DNA of 15,011 nucleotides from Bifidobacteriaceae bacterium (GTDB lineage: Bacteria > Actinomycetota > Actinomycetes > Actinomycetales > WQXJ01). How positions within the stretch are numbered: position 1 is the first letter of the stretch; every line of letters starts with the position of its first letter. Shown here piece after piece: positions 1-7,619 of this stretch. The notes under the pieces are model-generated. The model ran no database searches. It saw only the letters and a program-made list of their open reading frames with translations, and was not told where the DNA came from. Made by a program: the position numbers and the translations under genes. The stretch is taken from contig JAISCU010000245.1 of NCBI GenBank assembly GCA_031265345.1, positions 1 through 15,011 on the forward strand, given 5' to 3'.

Positions 1-458
1 AGACGCCAACCCGTGTTCCTCCGCGCAACCGGCGCGCCGCTTGACCAGAAAGCGGTGCGGGTGGGTCCCATTTGGCGGCAAGGACTCGTCTTCGGGCATA
101 GACGCGGCGCGCGCCCCGACCGGGAAGTGGACCGGAGACTTGTTCGACCAGAAAGTCGTCTGGAGACTTTTTGGTTGAGCCGATCACGGCTCGGGAGGCC
201 GGGCGGAAAGTGGAATGGAGACCGGTTCGACCAGAAAGTCGTCTGGAGACTTTTTGGTTGAGCCGCTCGTGGTTCACGCGGCTGAGGTCGCGCCAGGGCT
301 GTTGCGATTCGGGTACTGCGGATTGCATGGTACTGTGGATTCAGCAAGAACGGGGGCTTAGTGGACAGCGCATGGCTTTTCGGGGGTGTAGCCTGGCAAT
401 GGCGCGGCCCCGGAGCACGCGGTCACCCAAGTCGCTGAGCGGAGCAGAGGGGCACACC
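1..458. other. Intergenic region upstream of the lipoprotein operon
   Basis: I see no convincing complete gene here. A + strand frame from base 3 reaches a stop at 42-44 and could be the basic tail of a gene entering from the left, but it is too short to judge. The stretch 124-265 holds a direct repeat listed separately. Between 266 and 458 there are loose -10-like hexamers (TACTGT at 331, TAGCCT at 389) and a TGGACA at 362, but no pair has acceptable spacing, so no promoter for the operon is called. Confidence 0.5.
124..265. repeat. Two direct copies of a hairpin-forming element, 83 bp apart
   Basis: Bases 142-182 and 225-265 are identical over 41 bp, and weaker similarity extends about 18 bp further upstream of each copy. 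In each copy ACCAGAAAGTC (147-157; 230-240) can pair with GACTTTTTGGT (165-175; 248-258) around a 7-nt loop, with one G-U pair in RNA. A second, mutually exclusive stem is CCAGA/TCTGG (148-152 with 159-163) followed shortly by five T. The copies sit about 200-320 bp before the first lipoprotein start. They may be regulator sites, a leader structure or an interspersed repeat. A shorter GACCAGAAA match is at 43 and another at 2829. Confidence 0.8.
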
Positions 459-1457
459 ATGAGACACCGCCGATCAGTGATCGGGCTAGTTAGCGCGGCC
501 GCGTTGGCGGGAGCCGCCCTGGGCGGTTGCACCGACGGCGGAGTCGCCACGCTACGCGGCAAGAATCCGGCTGAGTTGACTGAGATGGAACGCGCCAAGC
601 TGATGGCCGCGTGTCTCGCAGACGCCAGCATCGGCACCCGCGTCTATGCCGTTGGCGGAGACGACCACAAGCCGGAAGTCGAAATCGACACTGACCAGCC
701 GTACACGCTGAGCTTGACGCCGGACTACGGCGTGATCGGCTTCGGAGGCGAGACTTCGAGAGAACAGCAGATCTGGTATGACCGTTGGATCGAATTGACC
801 GCGAAATACGACCCGACAGCCGCCGTCGACTACGGTGGCACCGCCGCAGACGAGGACGCCGCCCACCACTCTGTGCCGTACCTGTTCATCGAGGACGAAG
901 ACCACAGCGAGACGCTGCAGAGGTGCCTCGACGAATCCCACTACGCACCACCGGACAGTTTCATCGATCCGGCAATCGAATTGGGCCAGAAGCGACTCGA
1001 CGCAGAGGCCACCGTGCGGTGGCTCGAGTGCGCCCGCGCGAACGGGTATCCCAATCTCAAAGACCCGGCGCCGCCGAAAGCCGATCAGTCCGAAACTTGG
1101 CCCAAGGCAGTCCTCCCAGCCGAGATCACCGAGGACGCTCTGCGCGCCCTCCTGGCGCGCTGCCCCAATTTCGACCCGGCGTACCGCGCGGCTGCCGATC
1201 AGGAGCGAACCGAACATCCGCGCGACTACACGACCGAGCCCAATTACACCGAGGGCATGCGCAAACTGGCCGAGAAGTACCCCGGATACATCGACCCGAA
1301 AATCGGGTTCGACGTGCCAGGCTACGACGGCCAGGCCTGGACCGAAGAGGCCGAGGCGGTCTCCGAAGCGGAACGCGAACGGCTCAGTCGACTCGAACAG
1401 ATTCTCGGTGGCGCCGCGGACGACTACTGGGAGCCCCAAATCCCGGAGAGCCGTTGA
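459..1457 (+). CDS. Cysteine-rich lipoprotein, paralogue 1 of 4 (lp1)
   Basis: Predicted secreted lipoprotein of 332 residues, function unknown. The signal peptide has a basic n-region (MRHRR), a hydrophobic core and a lipobox LGGC with the lipidated Cys at 24. Just after it comes the short VATL-type motif shared by the paralogues. The mature part has four cysteines at paralogue-conserved places: C52 (AACLADA), C156 (RCLDES), C191 (ECARANGYPNLKDP) and C235 (RCPNFD), which could form two disulfides. The C191 motif resembles the CMRxNGVPxFPDP signature I recall from actinobacterial lipoproteins beside HlyD/MacAB genes. A TDQPYT motif (78-83) and KYPGYIDPKIGFD near the C-terminus are also shared. 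ATG at 459 is chosen because it starts the signal peptide and follows GAGGGG (447-452). It is the first gene of the locus; lp2 starts 124 bp on. Confidence 0.87.
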   Translation: MRHRRSVIGLVSAAALAGAALGGCTDGGVATLRGKNPAELTEMERAKLMAACLADASIGTRVYAVGGDDHKPEVEIDTDQPYTLSLTPDYGVIGFGGETSREQQIWYDRWIELTAKYDPTAAVDYGGTAADEDAAHHSVPYLFIEDEDHSETLQRCLDESHYAPPDSFIDPAIELGQKRLDAEATVRWLECARANGYPNLKDPAPPKADQSETWPKAVLPAEITEDALRALLARCPNFDPAYRAAADQERTEHPRDYTTEPNYTEGMRKLAEKYPGYIDPKIGFDVPGYDGQAWTEEAEAVSEAERERLSRLEQILGGAADDYWEPQIPESR

Positions 1458-1481
1458 CATGTCATCCGCCCGTCTGGAGCA

Positions 1482-1499
1482 ATCATCCTCCGGGATGAT
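1482..1499. other. Small hairpin between lp1 and lp2
   Basis: ATCATCC (1482-1488) and GGATGAT (1493-1499) form a perfect 7-bp stem around a TCCG tetraloop, 25 bp after the lp1 stop. No T-tract follows, so it is not a classical intrinsic terminator. It could tune mRNA stability or relative expression of lp1 and lp2. Confidence 0.5.
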
Positions 1500-1581
1500 C
1501 CACAGGCCTATCAGCACAAATAAGGTGGCTGGCAGGGGGAGTTCTGAGCGCCCCACCGGCCTTAACGTGAAGGGGAAACCG

Positions 1582-2763
1582 ATGAGACTATCGAAGGCGC
1601 TGATCGTCGCCGCGGCCGTGGGAGCACTGGCTCTGGCGGGCTGCTCGTCCAAGAATCAAGTTGCCAGCTTGGGCGGGAAGGGCGAAGGCAAAGTCGAGGT
1701 CACTCAAGCCGAAGCAGCCAAGGACATGGTCGAATGCCTCCAAGAAGCCGACATCGAAGCATCCCTCGACGAGTGGGACGCCGAGAACGTCCGGTTCAAC
1801 CTGGACACAGACGAGCCCTACACCATGCGGATGCGGGACGGTTCCGGAATGATGAGCTCAGGCGCGAACGAAGCCGAATGGGAGGCGAACGAAAGACGTC
1901 TCAACGAACTCGCGTCCAAGTACGACCCGGACCTTCTTGAGACGTCCGTCGTGGTCGAGGGCGGCGGAGCCGTCGAGATGGGCGACGTCACGGTGCCGAT
2001 CGAAGACGGGGACGAACCGAGCGAGGAAGGGTCCGCCGAACCGGCCGAGTCCGATCCGTCCGCGAGCACCGCGCCAGAGCCCGAACCGGAACCAGATGAA
2101 CCCGAAGACGCCGAACCCACTGACATTCCCCAGGATTCAACCCCCTATTTGATCATCGGCGACCATGATTACACCGAGGCTTTTGTCAAGTGCCTCGATG
2201 AGACGGGTTACACCGAACCGGAATACAAGACCGATCCGAAGGAGGAAGTCGCCCAGAAGCAGAGGCAGCTCGACTCCACGATCGAGTGGATCAAGTGCGC
2301 CCGTGACAACGGCTATCCGAACATGAAGGATCCCGTTGCGGCAATCGCGGATGATTGGCAAACCAACCCGATGGCGGTCCTGCCCGGTGACATCACCGAG
2401 ACAGCTCTGCGCGAACTGTTGACCAAATGCACGAACTTCAACGAAGCCGATCACGAGGCCGCTGACAGGGAGACGATGGCCAGGTACGAGTCTGGCGACA
2501 TCCCGAACACCCGAGCGGGTTACGCCGAACTAGAAGCCGAAATCGCCAAGAAGTATCCGGGCTACATCGATCCGGCGATCGGGTTCGACTACCCGGGCTA
2601 CAACGGCGATTACACCAATATGACCGGCCAGGACGAAGGCCCGGACGCCGAAGCCCAATGGGAACGCCTCAACAAGCTCCAGGAAATACTGTGGGAGGCC
2701 CAGGAGGCCTACTCGGAGCGCATGCGGGACCAATGGGAAGAGGCTCAAGACACCGAGGAATAA
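1582..2763 (+). CDS. Cysteine-rich lipoprotein, paralogue 2 of 4 (lp2), with acidic linker
   Basis: Predicted secreted lipoprotein of 393 residues, the longest of the four paralogues. It has a clean lipoprotein signal (MRLSK, hydrophobic core, lipobox LAGC with Cys21), then VASLGG. The conserved cysteines are C52 (ECLQEAD), C204 (KCLDETGY), C239 (KCARDNGYPNMKDP) and C283 (KCTNFN). The TDEPYT motif is at 76-81 and KYPGYIDPAIGFD near the C-terminus. Residues about 139-187 form an acidic, Pro- and Ser-rich linker with PEPEPEP runs, much longer than in the other paralogues and placed between the two conserved blocks. The ATG start follows AAGGGG (1571-1576). A GTG at 1567 in frame would add five residues but has no better ribosome site. 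lp3 follows after 80 bp. Role inferred only from context: an envelope partner of the ABC transporter downstream. Confidence 0.87.
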   Translation: MRLSKALIVAAAVGALALAGCSSKNQVASLGGKGEGKVEVTQAEAAKDMVECLQEADIEASLDEWDAENVRFNLDTDEPYTMRMRDGSGMMSSGANEAEWEANERRLNELASKYDPDLLETSVVVEGGGAVEMGDVTVPIEDGDEPSEEGSAEPAESDPSASTAPEPEPEPDEPEDAEPTDIPQDSTPYLIIGDHDYTEAFVKCLDETGYTEPEYKTDPKEEVAQKQRQLDSTIEWIKCARDNGYPNMKDPVAAIADDWQTNPMAVLPGDITETALRELLTKCTNFNEADHEAADRETMARYESGDIPNTRAGYAELEAEIAKKYPGYIDPAIGFDYPGYNGDYTNMTGQDEGPDAEAQWERLNKLQEILWEAQEAYSERMRDQWEEAQDTEE

Positions 2764-2843
2764 TGCCGCCGCGTCCAGAAAGCCCTGGCTCGACCGATGG
2801 GCGCAGTAGAACGGATCGCAGAATCGACCAGAAACGGACCACA

Positions 2844-3980
2844 ATGACCAAGAGGGGCTGGATCACGCCAGGCGCCATGGCCGGCGTCCTCGTGATCGGA
2901 GCGGGGGCAGCCATCACTGCGACGGCCTGCACGGCGCAGGACGAGGGCCGCGTGGCGACACTCGACGGCGGCGAGAGCGGAAGTGGCAGCGTCGAAGAGC
3001 GAGCCGACCAGGCCGAGGCCACGCTTGAAATGGTCAAGTGCCTGCAAGAGGCCGGGATCTCCGAAGCCGTCGAATACGAGGCCGGCACCGACCAGGCTTC
3101 GTTCGGGATCGAGACGGACGAGCCTTACACCATGCGGGTCGACCAGACGGGAGCGAGTTACGACTTCGGCGGCGCGGACACTTCTGACGAGTCGGACCAG
3201 GCCGAATGGAAAGCCGTCCTACAACACTTGGAAGAACTGGCTTCCGCCTACGACCCGAGTCTGGCGACGGCATCGGACGCGGGCAGTGGCGAATCAGACA
3301 CAAACCCCGCCGCAGGAACGGCGCCACTGGTGTTGCCGGAAACCGAGCCCGACGACGGAGTGCCGCCGTACCTGTTCATAGGCGACCGCGACCACACCGA
3401 GGCGTTGACCGAATGCCTCGATGAGACGGGATACACAACGCCCGTGGCGCCGCCGTCCGATCCGGACCAGGAGTTGGCCGACAAACAATTGGCGCTGATA
3501 CCCACCCTGGCCTGGGCCGAGTGCGCCCGGGAGAACGGGTACCCGAACCTCAAGGACCCCGACCCGCCGGTCGCGAACGGCTGGAAGACCGGGATCTCGA
3601 TGGTCTTGCTGCCCACGAACATGACCGAGCAGGCGCTCAGGGACCTCATGGCGGCCTGCCCGAATTTCGACGAGGAAGCCACCCGGTCCTTGGACCACGA
3701 AATGGACGCCGCGACGGCGGACGGGTCGTGGAATGACGACGCGTCCCCGCTGTACCGCCAACTGTTGGAGAAGTACCCGACCGCCAATCCCCCCAGAATC
3801 GGCTTCGACCTGCCGGGATTCGGGCCGGACACAGGGGGCGGAGTCGTTCTGCCGGATTTCGAGTCCGCCGACGCGGAGACCAAGAACGTCATGCGGCTTC
3901 GGGATATCCTGCACGAACGTTTCAACGCCTACACCGATCAACGAATCGCGGAATTGAAAGAGATGGACCAAAATGACTAA
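2844..3980 (+). CDS. Cysteine-rich lipoprotein-like protein, paralogue 3 of 4 (lp3)
   Basis: Secreted protein of 378 residues, paralogous to lp1 and lp2. Conserved cysteines are C66 (KCLQEAG), C191 (ECLDETGY), C227 (ECARENGYPNLKDP) and C272 (ACPNFD), with TDEPYT and VATL motifs. The putative lipobox ATAC (Cys29) is atypical because position -3 is Ala rather than Leu or Val, so lipidation is less certain. The first 23 codons closely match the start of the next gene, the adaptor (MTKRGWIT against MTKKGWIT, then AGVLVIGAGAA in both), which suggests a duplicated or exchanged signal segment. The ribosome site is weak (CGGA at 2835). The stop TAA (3978-3980) lies inside the adaptor start: the genes overlap by 8 bp, so translation is probably coupled. 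Function unknown. Confidence 0.85.
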   Translation: MTKRGWITPGAMAGVLVIGAGAAITATACTAQDEGRVATLDGGESGSGSVEERADQAEATLEMVKCLQEAGISEAVEYEAGTDQASFGIETDEPYTMRVDQTGASYDFGGADTSDESDQAEWKAVLQHLEELASAYDPSLATASDAGSGESDTNPAAGTAPLVLPETEPDDGVPPYLFIGDRDHTEALTECLDETGYTTPVAPPSDPDQELADKQLALIPTLAWAECARENGYPNLKDPDPPVANGWKTGISMVLLPTNMTEQALRDLMAACPNFDEEATRSLDHEMDAATADGSWNDDASPLYRQLLEKYPTANPPRIGFDLPGFGPDTGGGVVLPDFESADAETKNVMRLRDILHERFNAYTDQRIAELKEMDQND

Positions 3981-5400
3981 GAAGGGCTGGATCACAGCAA
4001 GCGCCATCGCAGGCGTTCTAGTGATCGGGGCGGGGGCGGCCACTTGGTGGGGCGTCGCCCGGTCCCGCGACAATGACGAGGACACCAAGAAGGTCCGCAC
4101 CGCCACGGTGGAGCGCACGTCGCTGGCCTCCGGGGTGGAGATCATGGGCACTCTCGAGTACGGCACGGCCGAGGAACTGGCCGGCGCCACGGGGATCGTC
4201 ACCAAGGTCCCGGAGGCGGGCTCCACCCATCAGGCGGGCGAGCCGCTCCTGGAGATCGAGGGCAACCCGGTGTTCCTGCTGCACGGCGCGATTCCGCTGT
4301 GGCGGGACCTCGGCGCGGGCATGTCCGGCATCGACGTGGACACCCTCAGAGCCGCTCTGGTCGAGTTGGGTTACAGCGCCGGCAATACCGCCGCCGCCAC
4401 CCCGTACGATGCCGCTCTGGCAGGCGCTATCGACGCCATGTACGCGAAGGGCGGGTACCCAGCCCCTTCCACCAGGCCCGATTCCATCAAGGCCCGCGAC
4501 GAGGCGAACCAGGAGTTGGCCGCCGCCCGCGAGGCCTTGGCCGCCGCCGAACAGGCCCTGCGCCAAGCCCGCCAAGGCCCCGGCAAGAAGGATCTGACGG
4601 ACGCCAACAACGCCATCGCGGCGGCAAAGCGAGCGCTCAGCGCGGCCCAGGGCTGCACCGCCCAGCAACGGGCCGACAGCCCCGAACCGGGCGGCCCCTG
4701 CGACGTCGCCGCCGCCCGCGAGGCCTTGGATTCGGCCGAGGCGGGCAAGGCGGACCTGACCGCGCCGATGGACGCCTCGGCGGAATCGGCCGCCGTGGCG
4801 AGCGCCCAGACCTCCCTGACCGCAGCCCAGTTGAAAGCCGACCAGGCAGCCCTGTCCACGGTCGGATCGAAGGACATCCTGCTGATCCCGACCACCGAGA
4901 TGCGGGTGGACCAGATCAAGGCCAAGATCGGCCAGAGCGCCGAAGGCCCGGTGGTGACCTGGACCTCGACCACGCTCGCTGCCACGGCGGACTTGACCGA
5001 CTCGCAGCGCAAGCTGCTGGTGTCCGGCGCCGCGGTCGAGGTCGCCCTGCCGGACGGCACCATCGTGGCCGGGCTGGTCGCGGACATCTCCGCCGCCCGC
5101 CAGGATCAGAACACCGGCGAGATGCTCCCGGCCCGCGCCCGCATCGACATCGAGGACCAGGCCACGCTGGCGGGCAACGGGGTCAGCGGCGTGACCATCA
5201 CCATGATCGAGGAGGAGGCCGAGGGAGCACTGGTGGTGCCGGTCACCGCCCTGCTCGCCCTGTCCGAGGGCGGCTACGCCGTCGAGTTGCCGAACGGCAC
5301 TCTGATCGGCGTCGAGGTGGGGCTGATCCAGGACACCCGCGCCCAGATCATCCCCACCACCGGCGACCTCGAAGAGGGCGACGAGGTGGTGATCGCGTGA
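3973..5400 (+). CDS. MacA/HlyD-like periplasmic adaptor with peptidoglycan-binding-type domain
   Basis: Membrane-anchored adaptor (membrane-fusion-type) protein of 475 residues, probably bridging the ABC transporter to the cell wall or exported substrate. One N-terminal membrane segment (about 9-28) has no lipobox. A barrel/lipoyl-like part begins near residue 42 (VRTATVERTSLASG, later GIVTKVPEAGSTHQAGEPL). Residues 107-155 (IPLWRDLGAGMSGIDV, LGYSAG) look like the PG_binding_1-type insert usual in actinobacterial versions. Two Ala-rich helices (about 173-225 and 245-295) form a coiled-coil hairpin whose tip is bracketed by C228 and C243. The C-terminal barrel domains end in [12 protein letters not shown]. 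The ATG overlaps the lp3 stop by 8 bp; the TGA overlaps the GTG of the ATPase gene. The family usually works with MacB-type transporters; the cargo cannot be told from sequence. Confidence 0.9.
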   Translation: MTKKGWITASAIAGVLVIGAGAATWWGVARSRDNDEDTKKVRTATVERTSLASGVEIMGTLEYGTAEELAGATGIVTKVPEAGSTHQAGEPLLEIEGNPVFLLHGAIPLWRDLGAGMSGIDVDTLRAALVELGYSAGNTAAATPYDAALAGAIDAMYAKGGYPAPSTRPDSIKARDEANQELAAAREALAAAEQALRQARQGPGKKDLTDANNAIAAAKRALSAAQGCTAQQRADSPEPGGPCDVAAAREALDSAEAGKADLTAPMDASAESAAVASAQTSLTAAQLKADQAALSTVGSKDILLIPTTEMRVDQIKAKIGQSAEGPVVTWTSTTLAATADLTDSQRKLLVSGAAVEVALPDGTIVAGLVADISAARQDQNTGEMLPARARIDIEDQATLAGNGVSGVTITMIEEEAEGALVVPVTALLALSEGGYAVELPNGTLIGVEVGLIQDTRAQIIPTTGDLEEGDEVVIA

Positions 5401-6068
5401 CTATGGCCCATCTCGCGCTGCGCGAGGTGTCCAAGGTCTACCCCACCAAGCCGCCGCTCGCCGCCCTCAAGGATGTCAACCTCGACATCGAGCGGGGCGA
5501 GCTGGTGGCAGTCGTGGGGCCGTCCGGCTCCGGCAAGACCACTCTCTTGTCGCTGATGGGGCTGTTGGACACTCCGACGGACGGTGAAATCTGGATCGAC
5601 GGCGTCAACTCGGCCGCGCTCAGCGACGCCGGCCGTTCGCGCACCCGTTCCGACCAGGTCGGCTTCGTGTTCCAGCAGTTCTATCTGCTGCCCAGCCTGA
5701 CGGCCCGCGACAACGTCGCCTCGGGGATGCTCTATCGCGGGCTCCCGGCCGCCGAGCGCCGACAGCGGGCCGATGCCGCGCTCGACCGGGTCGGCCTGGC
5801 CGCGCGCGCGAAGCACCGGCCCGGCGAGCTCTCGGGCGGCGAGCAGCAGCGGGTCGCGATCGCGCGGGCCATCGCCAACGAGCCCGCCGTGGTGTTCGCG
5901 GACGAGCCGACCGGCGCGCTCGACCAGGCCTCCGGACGCCGGGTCCTCGAATGCCTGGTCGAAGCCAATCAGGGCGGCGCCACTGTCGTGGTCATCACCC
6001 ACGACCCCGGCCTGGCCGCGAACTTCGACCGCCAGATTCACGTGCTAGATGGCGAGGTGACGGGATGA
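5397..6068 (+). CDS. MacB/LolD-type ABC transporter ATPase
   Basis: Cytoplasmic ATPase of 223 residues that powers the FtsX-like permease encoded next. All motifs are present: Walker [10 protein letters not shown] (41-49), Q-loop with Q93 (VFQQFYLLP), signature LSGGEQQ (145-151), Walker B VVFADEP followed by the D-loop GALD (165-176) and the switch His202 (ITHD). The length is normal for the MacB/LolD class of stand-alone ATPases. The start is a choice: GTG at 5397 overlaps the adaptor stop (GTGA) and lies 7 nt after GAGGTGG (5383-5389), while the in-frame ATG at 5403 is 13 nt away, so GTG is preferred; the difference is two residues. The stop overlaps the permease ATG by 4 bp, indicating coupled translation in one operon. 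Confidence 0.95.
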   Translation: MTMAHLALREVSKVYPTKPPLAALKDVNLDIERGELVAVVGPSGSGKTTLLSLMGLLDTPTDGEIWIDGVNSAALSDAGRSRTRSDQVGFVFQQFYLLPSLTARDNVASGMLYRGLPAAERRQRADAALDRVGLAARAKHRPGELSGGEQQRVAIARAIANEPAVVFADEPTGALDQASGRRVLECLVEANQGGATVVVITHDPGLAANFDRQIHVLDGEVTG

Positions 6069-7492
6069 GACTCCCCTTCCGCAAGAACCGAGGTCAGGCT
6101 GACCCGGCCCAGGACGGCCTGAGCATCGACGCGCTGCCCGGCGCGGACTTGGGGGACACCACCGAATACGCCGCCGATGCCGTGGTCCCCGGCTTCGGCG
6201 CGCCCGGCGGCGGTCCTTTGGGCGGCGGGGCGCCCGGCGGCGGCGCGCTGGGCGCCGGCAGCGCCGGGCGGCGCGGCCGGAACCGACCGGGCGGCCCGAA
6301 GCTGAAACGGCGCCGGATGTCCGTCCGCGACGTCTTCGCGACCGCCTTGCTGGGGCCGCGAACCCGACTCGTCAGGACTGGCCTGTCGGCGCTCGGAATA
6401 GCCATCGGCATCGCCGCCCTGGTGGCGTTGCAAGGTATTCCCGCCACGGTGCGGGCGGAGATGAAAGCCGAGATGGACCGGCAGGGCGCGAACCTGCTGG
6501 TGGTCTACCCCGGTGGCGCGGACCCGTGGGACATGTCGGCGGAGAAGACGCCGCTGCCGGAGACCGCCCCGGAAATGATCGCCCGCATCTCGCCGGTGCA
6601 GCATGTGCTCGCCCGGCGCGACCTGGTCGACGTGGGCGTGTACCGGAACAACTTCATCCCGGCGGGGCAATCAGGCTCGATCTCGGCGGCGATGGCGGAC
6701 GGCGACCTGCTGGGCGCGCTGAACGTGGAGTTGGCGGACGGCGCCTGGTTCGACGCGGCCTCGCGGGCGCTGCCGACGGTGGTGCTGGGCGACGGCGCGG
6801 CCCGTCGCCTTGGCGTCACTCCGGGCGAACGGATCTGGATCGACCGGCACTGGTGGGCTGTGATCGGCGTGCTGAACCGGTTGGATCTGGCCCCGGAGAT
6901 GGACTCGACGGCGTTCCTGGCGCCCGAATACGCCGGCGCGATGTACCCGGAGACGCCTATCGCCTCGATCTATGTGGCCTCCGAACCCGGCCAATCGGCG
7001 GCGGTGCGGCGGGTCATCCCGGAGACCACCAACCCAGCCGATCCGGAGGGCGTGGACGTCACGAGCCTGTCGGAGTACTACGAGGCGGGAGAGATGTTGG
7101 ACACGATGCTGATCTACTTGTCGCTGGGGTTGGGCGGGCTGTCGTTGCTGATCGGCGGGATCGGGATCGCTAACACCATGGTCGTGGCCGTGATGGAGCG
7201 CCGGGGCGAGGTTGGCCTACGGCGGGCGATGGGCGCGCGATCGGGCCAGATAGCGCTCCAGTTCGTGCTCGAAGCAGGTGTGATCGGGCTGATCGGCGGC
7301 ATTTTCGGGGTCGGGATCGGCGCGTACGCGACCTACATCTACGCCGCCCTGTCCTCGAGCGTGTTCGCGGTGCCCTGGTGGATAGTGGGCGCTGGCCCGG
7401 TGCTGTCCATCGTGATCGGCGCGATCGCCGGGCTCTACCCGTCGCTGAAAGCCGCCCGCCTCTCCCCGACCGTGGCCCTGCGAGCCGTCTGA
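6065..7492 (+). CDS. MacB/FtsX-type ABC transporter permease
   Basis: Inner-membrane permease of 475 residues with the MacB layout: one membrane helix (about 103-122), a large extracytoplasmic domain (about 125-345), then three helices (about 348-371, 405-427, 438-460). The FtsX-family signature follows helix 2: NTMVVAVMERRGEVGLRRAMGA. The C-terminus PSLKAARLSPTVALRAV is typical. Unlike the usual MacB, about 90 cytoplasmic residues precede helix 1, including a Gly/Pro-rich stretch (43-65) and a basic cluster (RRGRNRPGG, KLKRRR) ending at 84. The ATPase is a separate gene, as is common in Gram-positive bacteria. The ATG overlaps the upstream TGA (ATGA) and follows GAGGTGA (6054-6060). With the adaptor it forms a tripartite-like exporter or mechanotransmitter that has no TolC in this cell type. 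Confidence 0.94.
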   Translation: MRLPFRKNRGQADPAQDGLSIDALPGADLGDTTEYAADAVVPGFGAPGGGPLGGGAPGGGALGAGSAGRRGRNRPGGPKLKRRRMSVRDVFATALLGPRTRLVRTGLSALGIAIGIAALVALQGIPATVRAEMKAEMDRQGANLLVVYPGGADPWDMSAEKTPLPETAPEMIARISPVQHVLARRDLVDVGVYRNNFIPAGQSGSISAAMADGDLLGALNVELADGAWFDAASRALPTVVLGDGAARRLGVTPGERIWIDRHWWAVIGVLNRLDLAPEMDSTAFLAPEYAGAMYPETPIASIYVASEPGQSAAVRRVIPETTNPADPEGVDVTSLSEYYEAGEMLDTMLIYLSLGLGGLSLLIGGIGIANTMVVAVMERRGEVGLRRAMGARSGQIALQFVLEAGVIGLIGGIFGVGIGAYATYIYAALSSSVFAVPWWIVGAGPVLSIVIGAIAGLYPSLKAARLSPTVALRAV

Positions 7493-7523
7493 GCCTATGT
7501 GACCATGTGAGGCGGCTGCGCTG

Positions 7524-7619
7524 ATGATCCAGAAACCCGGCCAAGTTCGTCCGGATCGCCCCGACCGTCGCTTCGCGGATCGGCGGAACTTATCTGACCG
7601 AGCGAGGAGATCGCGTTGA
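7524..7619 (+). other. 31-codon upstream ORF duplicating the lp4 leader
   Basis: An ATG at 7524 opens a 31-codon frame whose TGA (7617-7619) overlaps the lp4 ATG by one base (TGATG). Its start, MIQKPGQVRPDR, resembles the lp4 start MVQEPGPARPVR, and a later RRNLSDR resembles RRTLSVR. At DNA level 7522-7559 and 7617-7654 match at about 30 of 38 positions, 95 bp apart, and a GAGG ribosome site precedes each. It is either a decayed duplicate of the lp4 5' end or a coupling leader ORF. Whether it is translated is unknown. Confidence 0.4.

Noticed and set aside
266..458. Promoter for the lipoprotein operon
   Set aside because: TGGACA (362) and TAGCCT (389) are 21 bp apart and TACTGT (331) has no -35; none meets ordinary spacing.
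552..1652. Long - strand open frame opposite lp1
   Set aside because: It mirrors a gene with a clear signal peptide and family motifs; its translation shows no domain and it runs into the lp2 start.
4299..5396. Upstream extension of the ATPase open frame over the adaptor
   Set aside because: The translation is Arg/Gly/Pro-rich low complexity typical of a GC-rich shadow frame; the ATPase homology begins at [11 protein letters not shown].
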